From positions 1 through 7,293 of the forward strand of contig JADGPH010000221.1 in NCBI GenBank assembly GCA_017882555.1: a stretch of DNA of 7,293 bases, written 5' to 3'. Shown here in pieces: positions 1 to 5,667 of the stretch. Made by a program: the position numbers and the translations under genes. The DNA comes from Thermoleophilia bacterium. GTDB lineage: Bacteria > Actinomycetota > Thermoleophilia > Miltoncostaeales > Miltoncostaeaceae. The stretch's first letter is position 1; every line of letters begins with the position of its first letter. The notes below the pieces were generated by a model. That model was not told the DNA's origin. It did not search any database and saw nothing but the letters and a program-made list of their open reading frames with translations.

Positions 1-539
1 ACGCGGTCCCAGACGGCCTGCAGTTGGGCAAATGTGCGCCCGATCGTGTCGCCGGCCCCGGCGGTGTTCTCCAGGTACACCCCGCAGGTACCCGGCGCGG
101 CCGCAAACGCCGCTGCGATCCCGCTGGCGATGCGCTCGATCGACTCATCCAGCGTGCCGCCCTTCGAAGACCCGACGTGCAGGATGACTCCCGCCAACCC
201 GAGCCGCTCGCCGATCTCCAGGTGCTGGATGAGGCTCGTAACCGAGAGCCGGTAGATGTTGCGCGTGCTGGTCGGGGGTTTCCCGGGTGGACCGGAGGGC
301 AGGTCGCGATCGGGTGCACCGAGGTTCATCAGGTACAGGCCGTGGCTCACCACCGGGCCGATGGCCGCCGCGGCCGCACGCTCACGGAAGGCCGTGATCT
401 CCGTGTCGGTGTGGTTGATCGGCTTCCACGTTCGTGGATTGTGCGTGAAGATCTGCAGGCTCTCGCAGCCAATCGCCTGACCGCGGGCGATTGCGTTGCT
501 GATCCCGCCGGCTGCGGACACGTGGGCTCCCAAGCGCAT
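1..539 (-). CDS. nfo: Endonuclease IV (deoxyribonuclease IV), N-terminal part, cut by the window edge
   Basis: This is a class II apurinic/apyrimidinic endonuclease of the Nfo family, a TIM-barrel enzyme with three zinc ions that cuts DNA 5' to abasic sites in base-excision repair. I read 179 codons from the ATG at 539; the C-terminal third or more lies beyond position 1. The product starts MRLGAHVSAAGGISNA, the family's typical N-terminus (E. coli MKYIGAHVSAAGG). Zinc ligands can be placed by alignment with E. coli as I remember it: His66 in SHGLYLMNLG (E. coli H69), His121 in LHVGS (H109) and Glu157 in LENTAGAGDTIG (E145). The spacing His66-His121 is 55 residues against 40 in E. coli, because of a proline/glycine-rich insertion after NLGAPD. 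The start is set by the family N-terminus; AGGA lies 7 nt upstream and a TAGGAT hexamer 6 nt upstream, so the transcript could be leaderless. It is divergent from gltX. Confidence 0.93.
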   Translation of the reverse strand, partial: MRLGAHVSAAGGISNAIARGQAIGCESLQIFTHNPRTWKPINHTDTEITAFRERAAAAAIGPVVSHGLYLMNLGAPDRDLPSGPPGKPPTSTRNIYRLSVTSLIQHLEIGERLGLAGVILHVGSSKGGTLDESIERIASGIAAAFAAAPGTCGVYLENTAGAGDTIGRTFAQLQAVWDR

Positions 540-545
540 GTGCGG

Positions 546-551
546 ATCCTA
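546..551 (-). promoter_or_regulatory. Candidate -10 element of nfo (leaderless or near-leaderless start)
   Basis: On the minus strand the hexamer TAGGAT ends 6 nt before the nfo ATG. It fits TANNNT at the distance seen for leaderless actinobacterial genes. The same bases contain AGGA, so they could instead be a Shine-Dalgarno site. No convincing -35 box is visible 16-19 bp further upstream. Confidence 0.35.
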
Positions 552-601
552 TGACGCGGGAGGGGCTCCGTGTGGACCGCGATCGGGCGGGGTGAGTATG
601 C

Positions 602-2092
602 ATGGGTATCCTTGGGTGCATGCCTCCAATTCAGCGTCGAGAAATCACGGGTCCGGCTCGGGTGCGTTTCGCACCGAGCCCGACGGGAAACCTGCACGTT
701 GGCGGTGCGCGCACGGCACTGTTTAACTGGTTGGTCGCGCGCCACACCGGTGGGGTGTTTGTCCTGCGCCTCGAAGACACCGATCGTGAGCGTTCGACGC
801 CGGAGTCCGAAGCCCAAATTCTGCGGGCGTTGGAGTGGCTCGGGCTCGACTGGGACGAGGGTCCATTTCGTCAGAGTGCGCGCTCGGTCGTCTACCTGGA
901 GGCGATTGGTCGGCTGAAGGCCGCCGGGGTCGTGTACGCCGCCTGGGAGACCGATGCCGAAATGGAGGCCCAGCGCGACGCTGCCCGGGCCAACAAGCTG
1001 GCCCCCGTGGTGCGGGGGCGACGCGATTGGACCGACGAGCAGATCGGCGGGTTCGTCGCGGAGGGCCGCCGCCCGGCCTGGCGCTTTGGGGTCGAGGTGA
1101 CGGGGCGCACGGTCATCGACGACTATGTGCGCGGTGAGGTGAGCTTCGAGCACACCGCGATCGAGGACTTTGTGGTGGCGCGCTCGGACGGGACGCCCAC
1201 ATATAATCTGGCGGCCGCGGTCGATGATCTCGACATGCAGATCTCACATGTGATCCGTGGCGAGGACCACCTGTCAAACACGCCCAAGCAGGTGATGGTG
1301 ATTCGGGCGCTCGGCGGTGCGGCCCCCGCGTACGCACACATCCCGCTGATCCTCGGTCCCGACAAGAAACGCCTTTCCAAGCGCCACGGTGCAGCGTCGG
1401 TCGAAGACCTGCGTGATGCGGGGTTCGTGCCCGCGGCCGTGCTCAACGTGTTTGCGCTGTTGGGGTGGAGCTTTGACGACAAGACGACGATGTTCACCGT
1501 CGACGAGTTGATCGAGAAGTTCGGTGTGGCTCGCATCTCCAAGAGCCCGGCGATCTTTGATCTGAAAAAGCTCGAAGTACTCAACGGCCGGTATCTGCGC
1601 CTGATGGGCGACGACGAGTTCTCGGTGGCGCTTGTCGGACACCTGGACCGGGTCGGATTCTTTGCCGACAAGGACGCCGGTGCCCGTGCACGGGTGCTCG
1701 AGACCGTTCCGGCGGTCAAGCGCAAGCTGACGACCTTGGGCGACTATGAGGCCCTGGCCGGCTGGCTGTTTCGTCCTTTGGAAATCGAGCCGGAGGCGTG
1801 GGACGTCCTTGCCGCCGACGTGCGTCGATCGATCCAGGCGATCGGCGGCGGCCTTGGGCGTTTGGAACTGCTCGAGGAGTTCACCCTGGACGCCATCAAG
1901 GATGTCTTGCAGGACCAGCTCCATATCTTGGGCGAAGACGCCCGAGGTTTTCTGGAGCCACAGCGGATCGCGCTGACCGGCCAGCGGGTCTCGACCGGGA
2001 TCTACGAGAGTTTGCTGCTGGCGGGACGCGAGGAATCGTTGGCGCGGTACCGCCACACGCTGGGTCGGCTCGCCGATATCTGGGTCGCATGA
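602..2092 (+). CDS. gltX: Glutamyl-tRNA synthetase
   Basis: This is a class Ic aminoacyl-tRNA synthetase, cytoplasmic, that charges tRNA-Glu with glutamate using ATP. At 496 aa it is full length for bacterial GluRS. The Rossmann catalytic domain opens with RVRFAPSPTGNLHVGGARTA (residues 20-39), where HVGG at 32-35 is the HIGH signature. YNLAAAVDDLDMQISHVIRG and the KMSKS-type loop KKRLSKRHG (255-263) follow. The rest is the all-helical anticodon-binding region, ending LADIWVA. Start: the ATG at 602 has GGGGTGA about 6 nt upstream. The in-frame ATG at 620 gives a 490-aa protein and has a TATCCT hexamer 7 nt upstream, fitting a leaderless start. Both leave the catalytic core intact and I cannot decide between them. 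Whether it also charges tRNA-Gln (non-discriminating, as in many actinobacteria that use GatCAB) cannot be read here. It overlaps the next gene by ATGA, implying co-translation. Confidence 0.97.
   Translation: MGILGCMPPIQRREITGPARVRFAPSPTGNLHVGGARTALFNWLVARHTGGVFVLRLEDTDRERSTPESEAQILRALEWLGLDWDEGPFRQSARSVVYLEAIGRLKAAGVVYAAWETDAEMEAQRDAARANKLAPVVRGRRDWTDEQIGGFVAEGRRPAWRFGVEVTGRTVIDDYVRGEVSFEHTAIEDFVVARSDGTPTYNLAAAVDDLDMQISHVIRGEDHLSNTPKQVMVIRALGGAAPAYAHIPLILGPDKKRLSKRHGAASVEDLRDAGFVPAAVLNVFALLGWSFDDKTTMFTVDELIEKFGVARISKSPAIFDLKKLEVLNGRYLRLMGDDEFSVALVGHLDRVGFFADKDAGARARVLETVPAVKRKLTTLGDYEALAGWLFRPLEIEPEAWDVLAADVRRSIQAIGGGLGRLELLEEFTLDAIKDVLQDQLHILGEDARGFLEPQRIALTGQRVSTGIYESLLLAGREESLARYRHTLGRLADIWVA
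607..612 (+). promoter_or_regulatory. Candidate -10 element for a leaderless gltX transcript starting at ATG 620
   Basis: TATCCT matches TATAAT at four positions and lies 7 nt before the ATG at 620, so transcription would begin at or next to that start codon. If it is used, the ATG at 602 and its Shine-Dalgarno-like GGGGTGA are not transcribed. No good -35 box is seen, so this stays tentative. Confidence 0.35.
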
Positions 2093-2565
2093 AGCGTCTG
2101 TTGAAGATGCCCGCCTGGCAGGCGGCCGCCTTGGCCGGCGCGGTGATCTTTGCGATCTACGCGGTGATCACGCTGGCCCTCCAAGGTCGGGCGCACAGCC
2201 AGGCGCTGCTTTCCAACGTCGCGGGGATCGCCGCGTATCTGTTTCTCGCGATCGCGATCGCCCTGTATTTCAACGCGTGGCGCCGCCGGCCGGGACCGGC
2301 CGAGCGGTTGGTCAGCCGGTATCTGGCCGAGAGTACCGTCGTTGCCGATCGGATGGGGCAGCCGGTCAAGGTCACGATTGCCCAGCGGATCGCCGACGGC
2401 AAGAGCGCCGACGCGGTCCAGACGCCGGTGACGGCGAACCTCGAAGGCCCGCTGGGTCGCGGTGAGGCCCATCTGACCCTGGCACGGGTCTCGGGGGCCT
2501 GGGAGGTGCTGCAGGCGGAACTCATCCGCGATGGTGATGTGGTGACGCTTCCGGCAGGAAAATAG
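2089..2565 (+). CDS. Two-helix membrane protein with a Coa1-like C-terminal domain
   Basis: This 158-aa protein has two predicted transmembrane helices, about residues 11-31 and 42-61, each followed by basic residues (RRR at 65-67 after the second). A soluble domain of about 90 residues follows. The C-terminal part (VTANLEGPLGRGEAHL, then W138 in GAWEVLQAEL) resembles the Coa1 family pattern, in which a GP-G-G strand is followed by a conserved Trp. The stretch VADRMGQPVKVT before it fits the start of that domain. Coa1 proteins are known from mitochondrial cytochrome oxidase assembly; bacterial members are mostly uncharacterised. The family call rests on remembered motif shape, not a search. 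The ATG at 2089 overlaps the gltX stop (ATGA) and lacks its own Shine-Dalgarno, which suggests translational coupling. A later ATG at 2107 is possible. No oxidase gene is in the window. Confidence 0.8.
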   Translation: MKRLLKMPAWQAAALAGAVIFAIYAVITLALQGRAHSQALLSNVAGIAAYLFLAIAIALYFNAWRRRPGPAERLVSRYLAESTVVADRMGQPVKVTIAQRIADGKSADAVQTPVTANLEGPLGRGEAHLTLARVSGAWEVLQAELIRDGDVVTLPAGK

Positions 2566-2600
2566 GCATCTCGCTCACGCCATTTCTTTGATCGTTTCGG

Positions 2601-2606
2601 TACGGT
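2601..2606 (+). promoter_or_regulatory. Possible -10 element upstream of tRNA-Pro
   Basis: TACGGT matches TANNNT and ends 12 bp before the mature tRNA 5' end, leaving room for a short 5' leader trimmed by RNase P. The same hexamer occurs upstream of moeA (6119-6124). There is no clear -35 box, so confidence is low. Confidence 0.25.
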
Positions 2607-2618
2607 GTCACCACGACC

Positions 2619-2692
2619 CGGGACGTGGCGCAGCCTGGTAGCGCACCGGCTTTGGGTGCCGGGGGTCGCCGGTTCGAATCCGGCCGTCCCGA
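2619..2692 (+). tRNA. tRNA-Pro (anticodon UGG)
   Basis: The complete cloverleaf can be drawn by hand. The acceptor stem CGGGACG (2619-2625) pairs with CGTCCCG (2685-2691). The D stem GCGC/GCGC encloses AGCCTGGTA. The anticodon stem CCGGC/GCCGG encloses the loop TTTGGGT, with anticodon TGG at 2653-2655. The variable loop has 5 nt. The T arm is GCCGG-TTCGAAT-CCGGC. The discriminator is A2692. The 3' CCA is not encoded (ATCT follows), so CCA-adding enzyme is needed. With U34 modified or unmodified, UGG can read several or all CCN proline codons. It lies alone between the Coa1-like gene and the histidine kinase. I see no repeat of its 3' end that would mark an integrated element. Confidence 0.96.
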
Positions 2693-2700
2693 TCTGCCAA

Positions 2701-2719
2701 CGGCGGCACCCCCGCCGCC
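2701..2719 (+). terminator. GC-rich hairpin after tRNA-Pro, possible terminator
   Basis: CGGCGG (2701-2706) pairs with CCGCCG (2712-2717) around a 5-nt loop. A shifted register, GGCGGC with GCCGCC (2702-2719), is equally good. It begins 9 bp after the tRNA and has no T-run. It fits the U-less hairpins that follow other genes in this window. Confidence 0.5.
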
Positions 2720-2911
2720 GCTGGATCTCGCGGGGTGGCGGTGGCGAGGTGGTTGCAGGCCGATGCGAGCAGAGCACAGCAAACGCGGTAGACGCTCCGG
2801 CGCGCCGTGGGGTGTTCGAACGGTGAACGTGGTGGCATTCCCGTCGACCGATCCGAGTGCGAGCCTTCGCGCGATGCACGCGTTGGCGTGGTGCGATCCG
2901 AGGGACCGCCG
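2720..2911. other. Gap upstream of the histidine kinase, no gene seen
   Basis: An open frame in phase with the kinase begins at a GTG at 2807, but the extra 35 residues look unstructured and that GTG has no convincing ribosome site. An 8-bp palindrome GTTCGAAC lies at 2814-2821. I found no convincing -35/-10 pair, so the kinase promoter is not identified. Confidence 0.5.
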
Positions 2912-5047
2912 GTGACCTCGGCGAGGAGATCGTCGCTGCGCGGTGCCGCGGCGAGTCGTGATGCCCTGGACAGTTTCGTTTGGGACGCGGTGGTGCAGTT
3001 GGGTCTGCTTGGGGCCGCGGTGATCCGCATCGGGCCTGGCGGCGGGTTCTCGGTCGTCAGCTCATGGCCGGTGCACGAGGAGCTCGGGGTCACCTTCGAC
3101 GGGGCCGACACCTTGGCGGAGTTGGTCAAGAGCCGTCGCGGGGTTGCGGTGTGGCGCCCGGGATCCCGCGCCTTCACCGAACTCGCGCAAATCGCAGGGG
3201 TTGCGTCCGCGGGCCGTGCCGCCCTGATCGCCGCCGTGCGGATCACGACGCCCTCTGCGGAGTTCCCCGAGGTGGTCGTCGCGATCAGCGCCGATGCCGA
3301 TCGCGACGCCGACGAACTGGCGCGTGAACTGGCCCGGTTGAGCGGCCCGGCAGCACCGGTGGCGGCCGTCGAGACCGGATCAGACTCGCGCATGGCGCGC
3401 CTCGTGGACCTCGGGCTGCACCTGGCCGGCGAACTGGTGATGGGCGACCTCCTGCCCGCGTTGGTCGCCAGTGCCCGCGGGCTCTTTGATGCCCAGTACG
3501 TGGCGATCGGTGTGCTCGACCCGTCGGGTACCACGATCGAGAGCTTTGAGTCCATCGGCATGGACGCGGCCACCCGGGCCCGCATCGGGCAGCTCCCGAC
3601 GGGTCATGGGCTCCTGGGCGTGCTGCTGGAAGATCCCCGTCCCGTACGACTCGCGCGCATCTCCGACGATCCGCGCGCATGCGGGTTCCCGCCGGGGCAT
3701 CCTCCGATGGACAGTTTCCTGGGTGTCCCGATCCTGCTTGGTGGCGTGCTGCTCGGGAACCTCTATATGACCGAAAAGCGCGGCGGACCGTTTACGCCGG
3801 ACGACGAGCGTCTGGCGCAGCTCTTCGCAGCTCAGGCCGCGGTCGCGCTGGACAACGCGCGGCGCTTTGCGCGCGAGCGGATGCGGATCACCACCTTGGA
3901 GGACCTCCAAGGCACAGTGCGCGCCGTGCAGGACGTGTTGGCGGAGGGGCTGCGGACAAATCAGTCCCTGGACGTGGTCCTCTCGGCCGTGGTTGGTCGG
4001 GTCTGCGCCCTGGGGGGTGCAGAAGGGGCCTGCGTCGCGCTGATCGACAACGGGCGGCTTGTGGTGCGTGCGGCTCAGGGAATGCCAGCGATGTGCGAGA
4101 CGATCGGCTGCGATTCCGCGCCGTCGGTCGAGGCGATCACCCATGTTCTTCGGGATCTGCTCGAGATGCCCGTCGAAGCCGTGGAGCTGCGGGTCGGCTC
4201 CGAGCTCGCCGGTGTGCTGGCGGCGGTGGGTGACACCATGGCCGGATTCGGTGCGAGGGCGGTAATGCAGGCGGTAGCAAGCCAATTGGCGCTCGCGCTG
4301 GCCAACGAGCGCGCGCGGTTTGCTGAGCATGAGCGGGTTGCCGCGGCGACCGCACTGGACCTCGCACGTGAGCGCGAACGTTCGACCGCTGAGGGCTTTC
4401 GTCGGGCGATTCGGGCCCAAGAGGCCGAGCGGGGTCGGATTGCGCGCGAGCTGCACGATGAGGCGGGGCAGGTGATGATGGCCGTCGCCTTGCATCTTCG
4501 GGCGCTGGAGCAAGCCGCGCAGGACGTCCAACAGCGGGAGGACCTGGAGGAGTTGCATGTGATCGTCTCGGAGGCCGCGGCGGGCTTGCACGAGATGATC
4601 TCCGATCTGCGCCCTGGGCTTCTGCGCGAACACGGTCTGGGCGCCGCCATCGATCAGCAGGCGTCACGGACGAGTGAGGCGACCGGGATCGAGATTGGCG
4701 TCAATCTGGACGCGCTCCCAGCGCTCCCTGATGAGGTGGAGATTGCGCTGTATCGCATCGTCCAGGAGGCGTTGGTGAACGTCGTGCGTCATAGCGGCGC
4801 GACCTCCGCGAGCGTGACCGCCGCTCGTGTGGGCGACCGGCTCCGGCTGGTCATCGAAGACAACGGACGTGGGTTTGACCCGAATGCGCCGACGCGACGC
4901 CATGGGCTGTTGGGCATGAGCGAGCGCATGGCGCTCTTGGGCGGCCAACTTCACGTTGACGCGAGCCCGCGCGGCGGCTCGGCCATCATTGCGGAGTTGG
5001 ATCTCGCATTGGATCCATTCGGCGCGCGCGAGACGCGCTCCCTGTGA
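2912..5047 (+). CDS. Soluble GAF-domain sensor histidine kinase, NarL/DevS type, with a putative haem-binding GAF
   Basis: This 711-aa kinase has no membrane segment, so it should sense a cytoplasmic or diffusible signal. Order: a degenerate GAF-like module (about 15-135); a clear GAF (about 161-320); a second degenerate GAF (about 345-465) with C395 and C399; a charged coiled-coil linker; HisKA_3 with ELHDEAGQ, where His515 is the expected phospho-acceptor and D516/Q520 form the DxxxQ phosphatase motif; and HATPase_c with N623 (EALVNVVRH), DNGRG (650-654) and HGLLGM (664-669). The middle GAF aligns nearly gap-free with mycobacterial DevS/DosT. His263 in FPPGHPPM matches the DevS haem ligand H149, Tyr285 matches Y171 and Phe212 matches F98. 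Gly200 stands where DevS has E87; DosT is reported to have Gly there. Start: GTG 2912 has GAGGGA 6 nt upstream. No response regulator is in the window. Haem binding is inference; the kinase call is firm. Confidence 0.93.
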   Translation: MTSARRSSLRGAAASRDALDSFVWDAVVQLGLLGAAVIRIGPGGGFSVVSSWPVHEELGVTFDGADTLAELVKSRRGVAVWRPGSRAFTELAQIAGVASAGRAALIAAVRITTPSAEFPEVVVAISADADRDADELARELARLSGPAAPVAAVETGSDSRMARLVDLGLHLAGELVMGDLLPALVASARGLFDAQYVAIGVLDPSGTTIESFESIGMDAATRARIGQLPTGHGLLGVLLEDPRPVRLARISDDPRACGFPPGHPPMDSFLGVPILLGGVLLGNLYMTEKRGGPFTPDDERLAQLFAAQAAVALDNARRFARERMRITTLEDLQGTVRAVQDVLAEGLRTNQSLDVVLSAVVGRVCALGGAEGACVALIDNGRLVVRAAQGMPAMCETIGCDSAPSVEAITHVLRDLLEMPVEAVELRVGSELAGVLAAVGDTMAGFGARAVMQAVASQLALALANERARFAEHERVAAATALDLARERERSTAEGFRRAIRAQEAERGRIARELHDEAGQVMMAVALHLRALEQAAQDVQQREDLEELHVIVSEAAAGLHEMISDLRPGLLREHGLGAAIDQQASRTSEATGIEIGVNLDALPALPDEVEIALYRIVQEALVNVVRHSGATSASVTAARVGDRLRLVIEDNGRGFDPNAPTRRHGLLGMSERMALLGGQLHVDASPRGGSAIIAELDLALDPFGARETRSL

Positions 5048-5054
5048 AAATAGC

Positions 5055-5084
5055 CGCGGGACCGGCCCCCGCTCCGGTCCCGCG
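5055..5084 (+). terminator. Perfect 11-bp hairpin downstream of the histidine kinase
   Basis: CGCGGGACCGG (5055-5065) pairs perfectly with CCGGTCCCGCG (5074-5084) around the 8-nt loop CCCCCGCT. It begins 7 bp after the kinase stop codon. No T-tract follows, so it would act as a U-less terminator of the actinobacterial kind, or as an mRNA 3'-end stabiliser. Confidence 0.7.
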
Positions 5085-5142
5085 TCGCAGGTATTGTCAC
5101 CGAGCCGAAATCGTCTGGACATCCGCGATGCACACATTCGTT

Positions 5143-5150
5143 CTCCGGAG
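5143..5150. repeat. Palindrome CTCCGGAG, copy 1, candidate operator
   Basis: This 8-bp palindrome extends to the 10-bp TCTCCGGAGA (5142-5151). A second exact CTCCGGAG begins 50 bp downstream, and I saw no other copy in the window. Both lie in the non-coding stretch upstream of the 82-aa gene. Confidence 0.35.
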
Positions 5151-5192
5151 ATACCCTGATCTTGTGCTGCACACGCCGCGCGCGCGACGTCG

Positions 5193-5200
5193 CTCCGGAG
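5193..5200. repeat. Palindrome CTCCGGAG, copy 2, candidate operator
   Basis: This is an exact repeat of the palindrome at 5143-5150, with centres 50 bp apart, about five helical turns. It lies 34 bp upstream of the possible -35 box of the small gene, where a regulator could sit. No binding protein can be named. Confidence 0.35.
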
Positions 5201-5233
5201 TTGCCCGAAGTGCGACTCCGTGGTCGTCCCGGT

Positions 5234-5261
5234 TTGCGTGCGGACACGCCAGGCCCATACT
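5234..5261 (+). promoter_or_regulatory. Candidate promoter of the 82-aa gene, placing transcription start at its ATG
   Basis: TTGCGT (5234-5239) and CATACT (5256-5261) are separated by 16 bp and match sigma-70-type -35 and -10 boxes partially. The -10 ends 6 nt before the ATG at 5268, so the mRNA would be leaderless or nearly so. Confidence 0.4.
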
Positions 5262-5267
5262 GGGGCT

Positions 5268-5516
5268 ATGACTATGACGTTTGATCTTGAGAGCCTTGCG
5301 CTCACCCACCTGCGCGCCGCGAATGCACCTATCCGTGAATTCGCGCTCTACGACCGGGTCGCGGCGGACGTCGGAGACCACGTTTCCCCGGAGGCATTCG
5401 TGGATGCGATGGAGCACCTGATGACCGACGGCCGGGTGCATGTCATCGTCGATCACGAGTCAACCCGACCAGATCCTGAGCCGTTCTCGCCGCGGTACTA
5501 CCGCCTGCTGGAGTAG
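5268..5516 (+). CDS. Small acidic protein, possible winged-helix fold
   Basis: I do not recognise this 82-aa protein. It begins MTMTFDLESLALTHLR and is predicted to be mostly helical. A helix at about 7-18 is followed by REFALYDRVAADVG (helix), SPEAFVDAMEHLMTDGRV (a helix running into a turn) and two short strand-like pieces, VHVIVDH and RYYRLLE. That helix-helix-helix-hairpin order resembles a minimal winged-helix domain, in which the segment SPEAFVDAMEHLM would be the recognition helix. However, the protein is acidic and that helix carries few basic residues, so a protein-binding role is as likely as DNA binding. Coding status is supported by a possible promoter with its -10 box 6 nt before the ATG, a normal stop and amino-acid composition like its neighbours. 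A second ATG at 5274 has GGGG 8 nt upstream and could be the true start. Confidence 0.68.
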   Translation: MTMTFDLESLALTHLRAANAPIREFALYDRVAADVGDHVSPEAFVDAMEHLMTDGRVHVIVDHESTRPDPEPFSPRYYRLLE

Positions 5517-5594
5517 CGGGGCCCATGTGCGTCCAGTGGTGCCCACCGGACCGGATGGCGGGGTGGCTGGGCGAGGCATGAGAACCTTCGGGTT

Positions 5595-5619
5595 GGCGCG
5601 GTTGGGAATGCGCCGCGCC
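5595..5619. repeat. Inverted repeat overlapping the putative mscL -35 box
   Basis: GGCGCGG (5595-5601) pairs with CCGCGCC (5613-5619) around an 11-nt loop that contains the TTGGGA taken as the mscL -35 box. It could be a terminator for the upstream small gene, an operator, or neither. There is no T-run after it. Confidence 0.35.
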
Positions 5620-5631
5620 GGTCGTTAGTCT
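5602..5631 (+). promoter_or_regulatory. Candidate sigma-70-type promoter of mscL
   Basis: TTGGGA (5602-5607) and TAGTCT (5626-5631) are separated by 18 bp. Transcription would begin near 5638, giving a 5' leader of about 30 nt that includes the ribosome-binding site GAGAGGGGGG before the GTG at 5668. Confidence 0.5.
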
Positions 5632-5667
5632 CCGCTCGAGGTCAATCCGCCGGTGAGAGGGGGGACG

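Noticed and set aside
347..1153. 268-codon minus-strand open frame across the nfo-gltX divergence
   Set aside because: It lies antisense to the catalytic domain of gltX and in another frame of nfo; its product is an Arg/His/Pro-rich sequence with no recognisable motif.
2246..2264. GCGATCGC-rich repeat resembling a HIP1-type or methylation motif
   Set aside because: It lies inside the second membrane helix of the Coa1-like protein, where Ala/Ile codons (gcg, atc) produce it naturally.
2619..2692. tRNA-Pro as an attachment site for an integrated element
   Set aside because: I found no second copy of the tRNA 3' end in the window, no integrase, and no shift in composition on either side.
2807..2911. 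Upstream extension of the histidine kinase to the GTG at 2807
   Set aside because: The added 35 residues show no domain-like pattern, the GTG has no convincing ribosome site, and GTG 2912 has GAGGGA 6 nt upstream.
3380..4633. 417-codon minus-strand open frame antisense to the kinase
   Set aside because: Long antisense frames are common opposite GC-rich genes. The plus strand here has clear GAF and HisKA_3 motifs, while the antisense product has none.
5044..5271. Open frame starting with a GTGA overlap at the end of the kinase gene
   Set aside because: It runs through the kinase hairpin and both palindromes, has an Arg/Pro/Ala-biased composition typical of chance frames in GC-rich DNA, and overlaps the promoter and start of the 82-aa gene.
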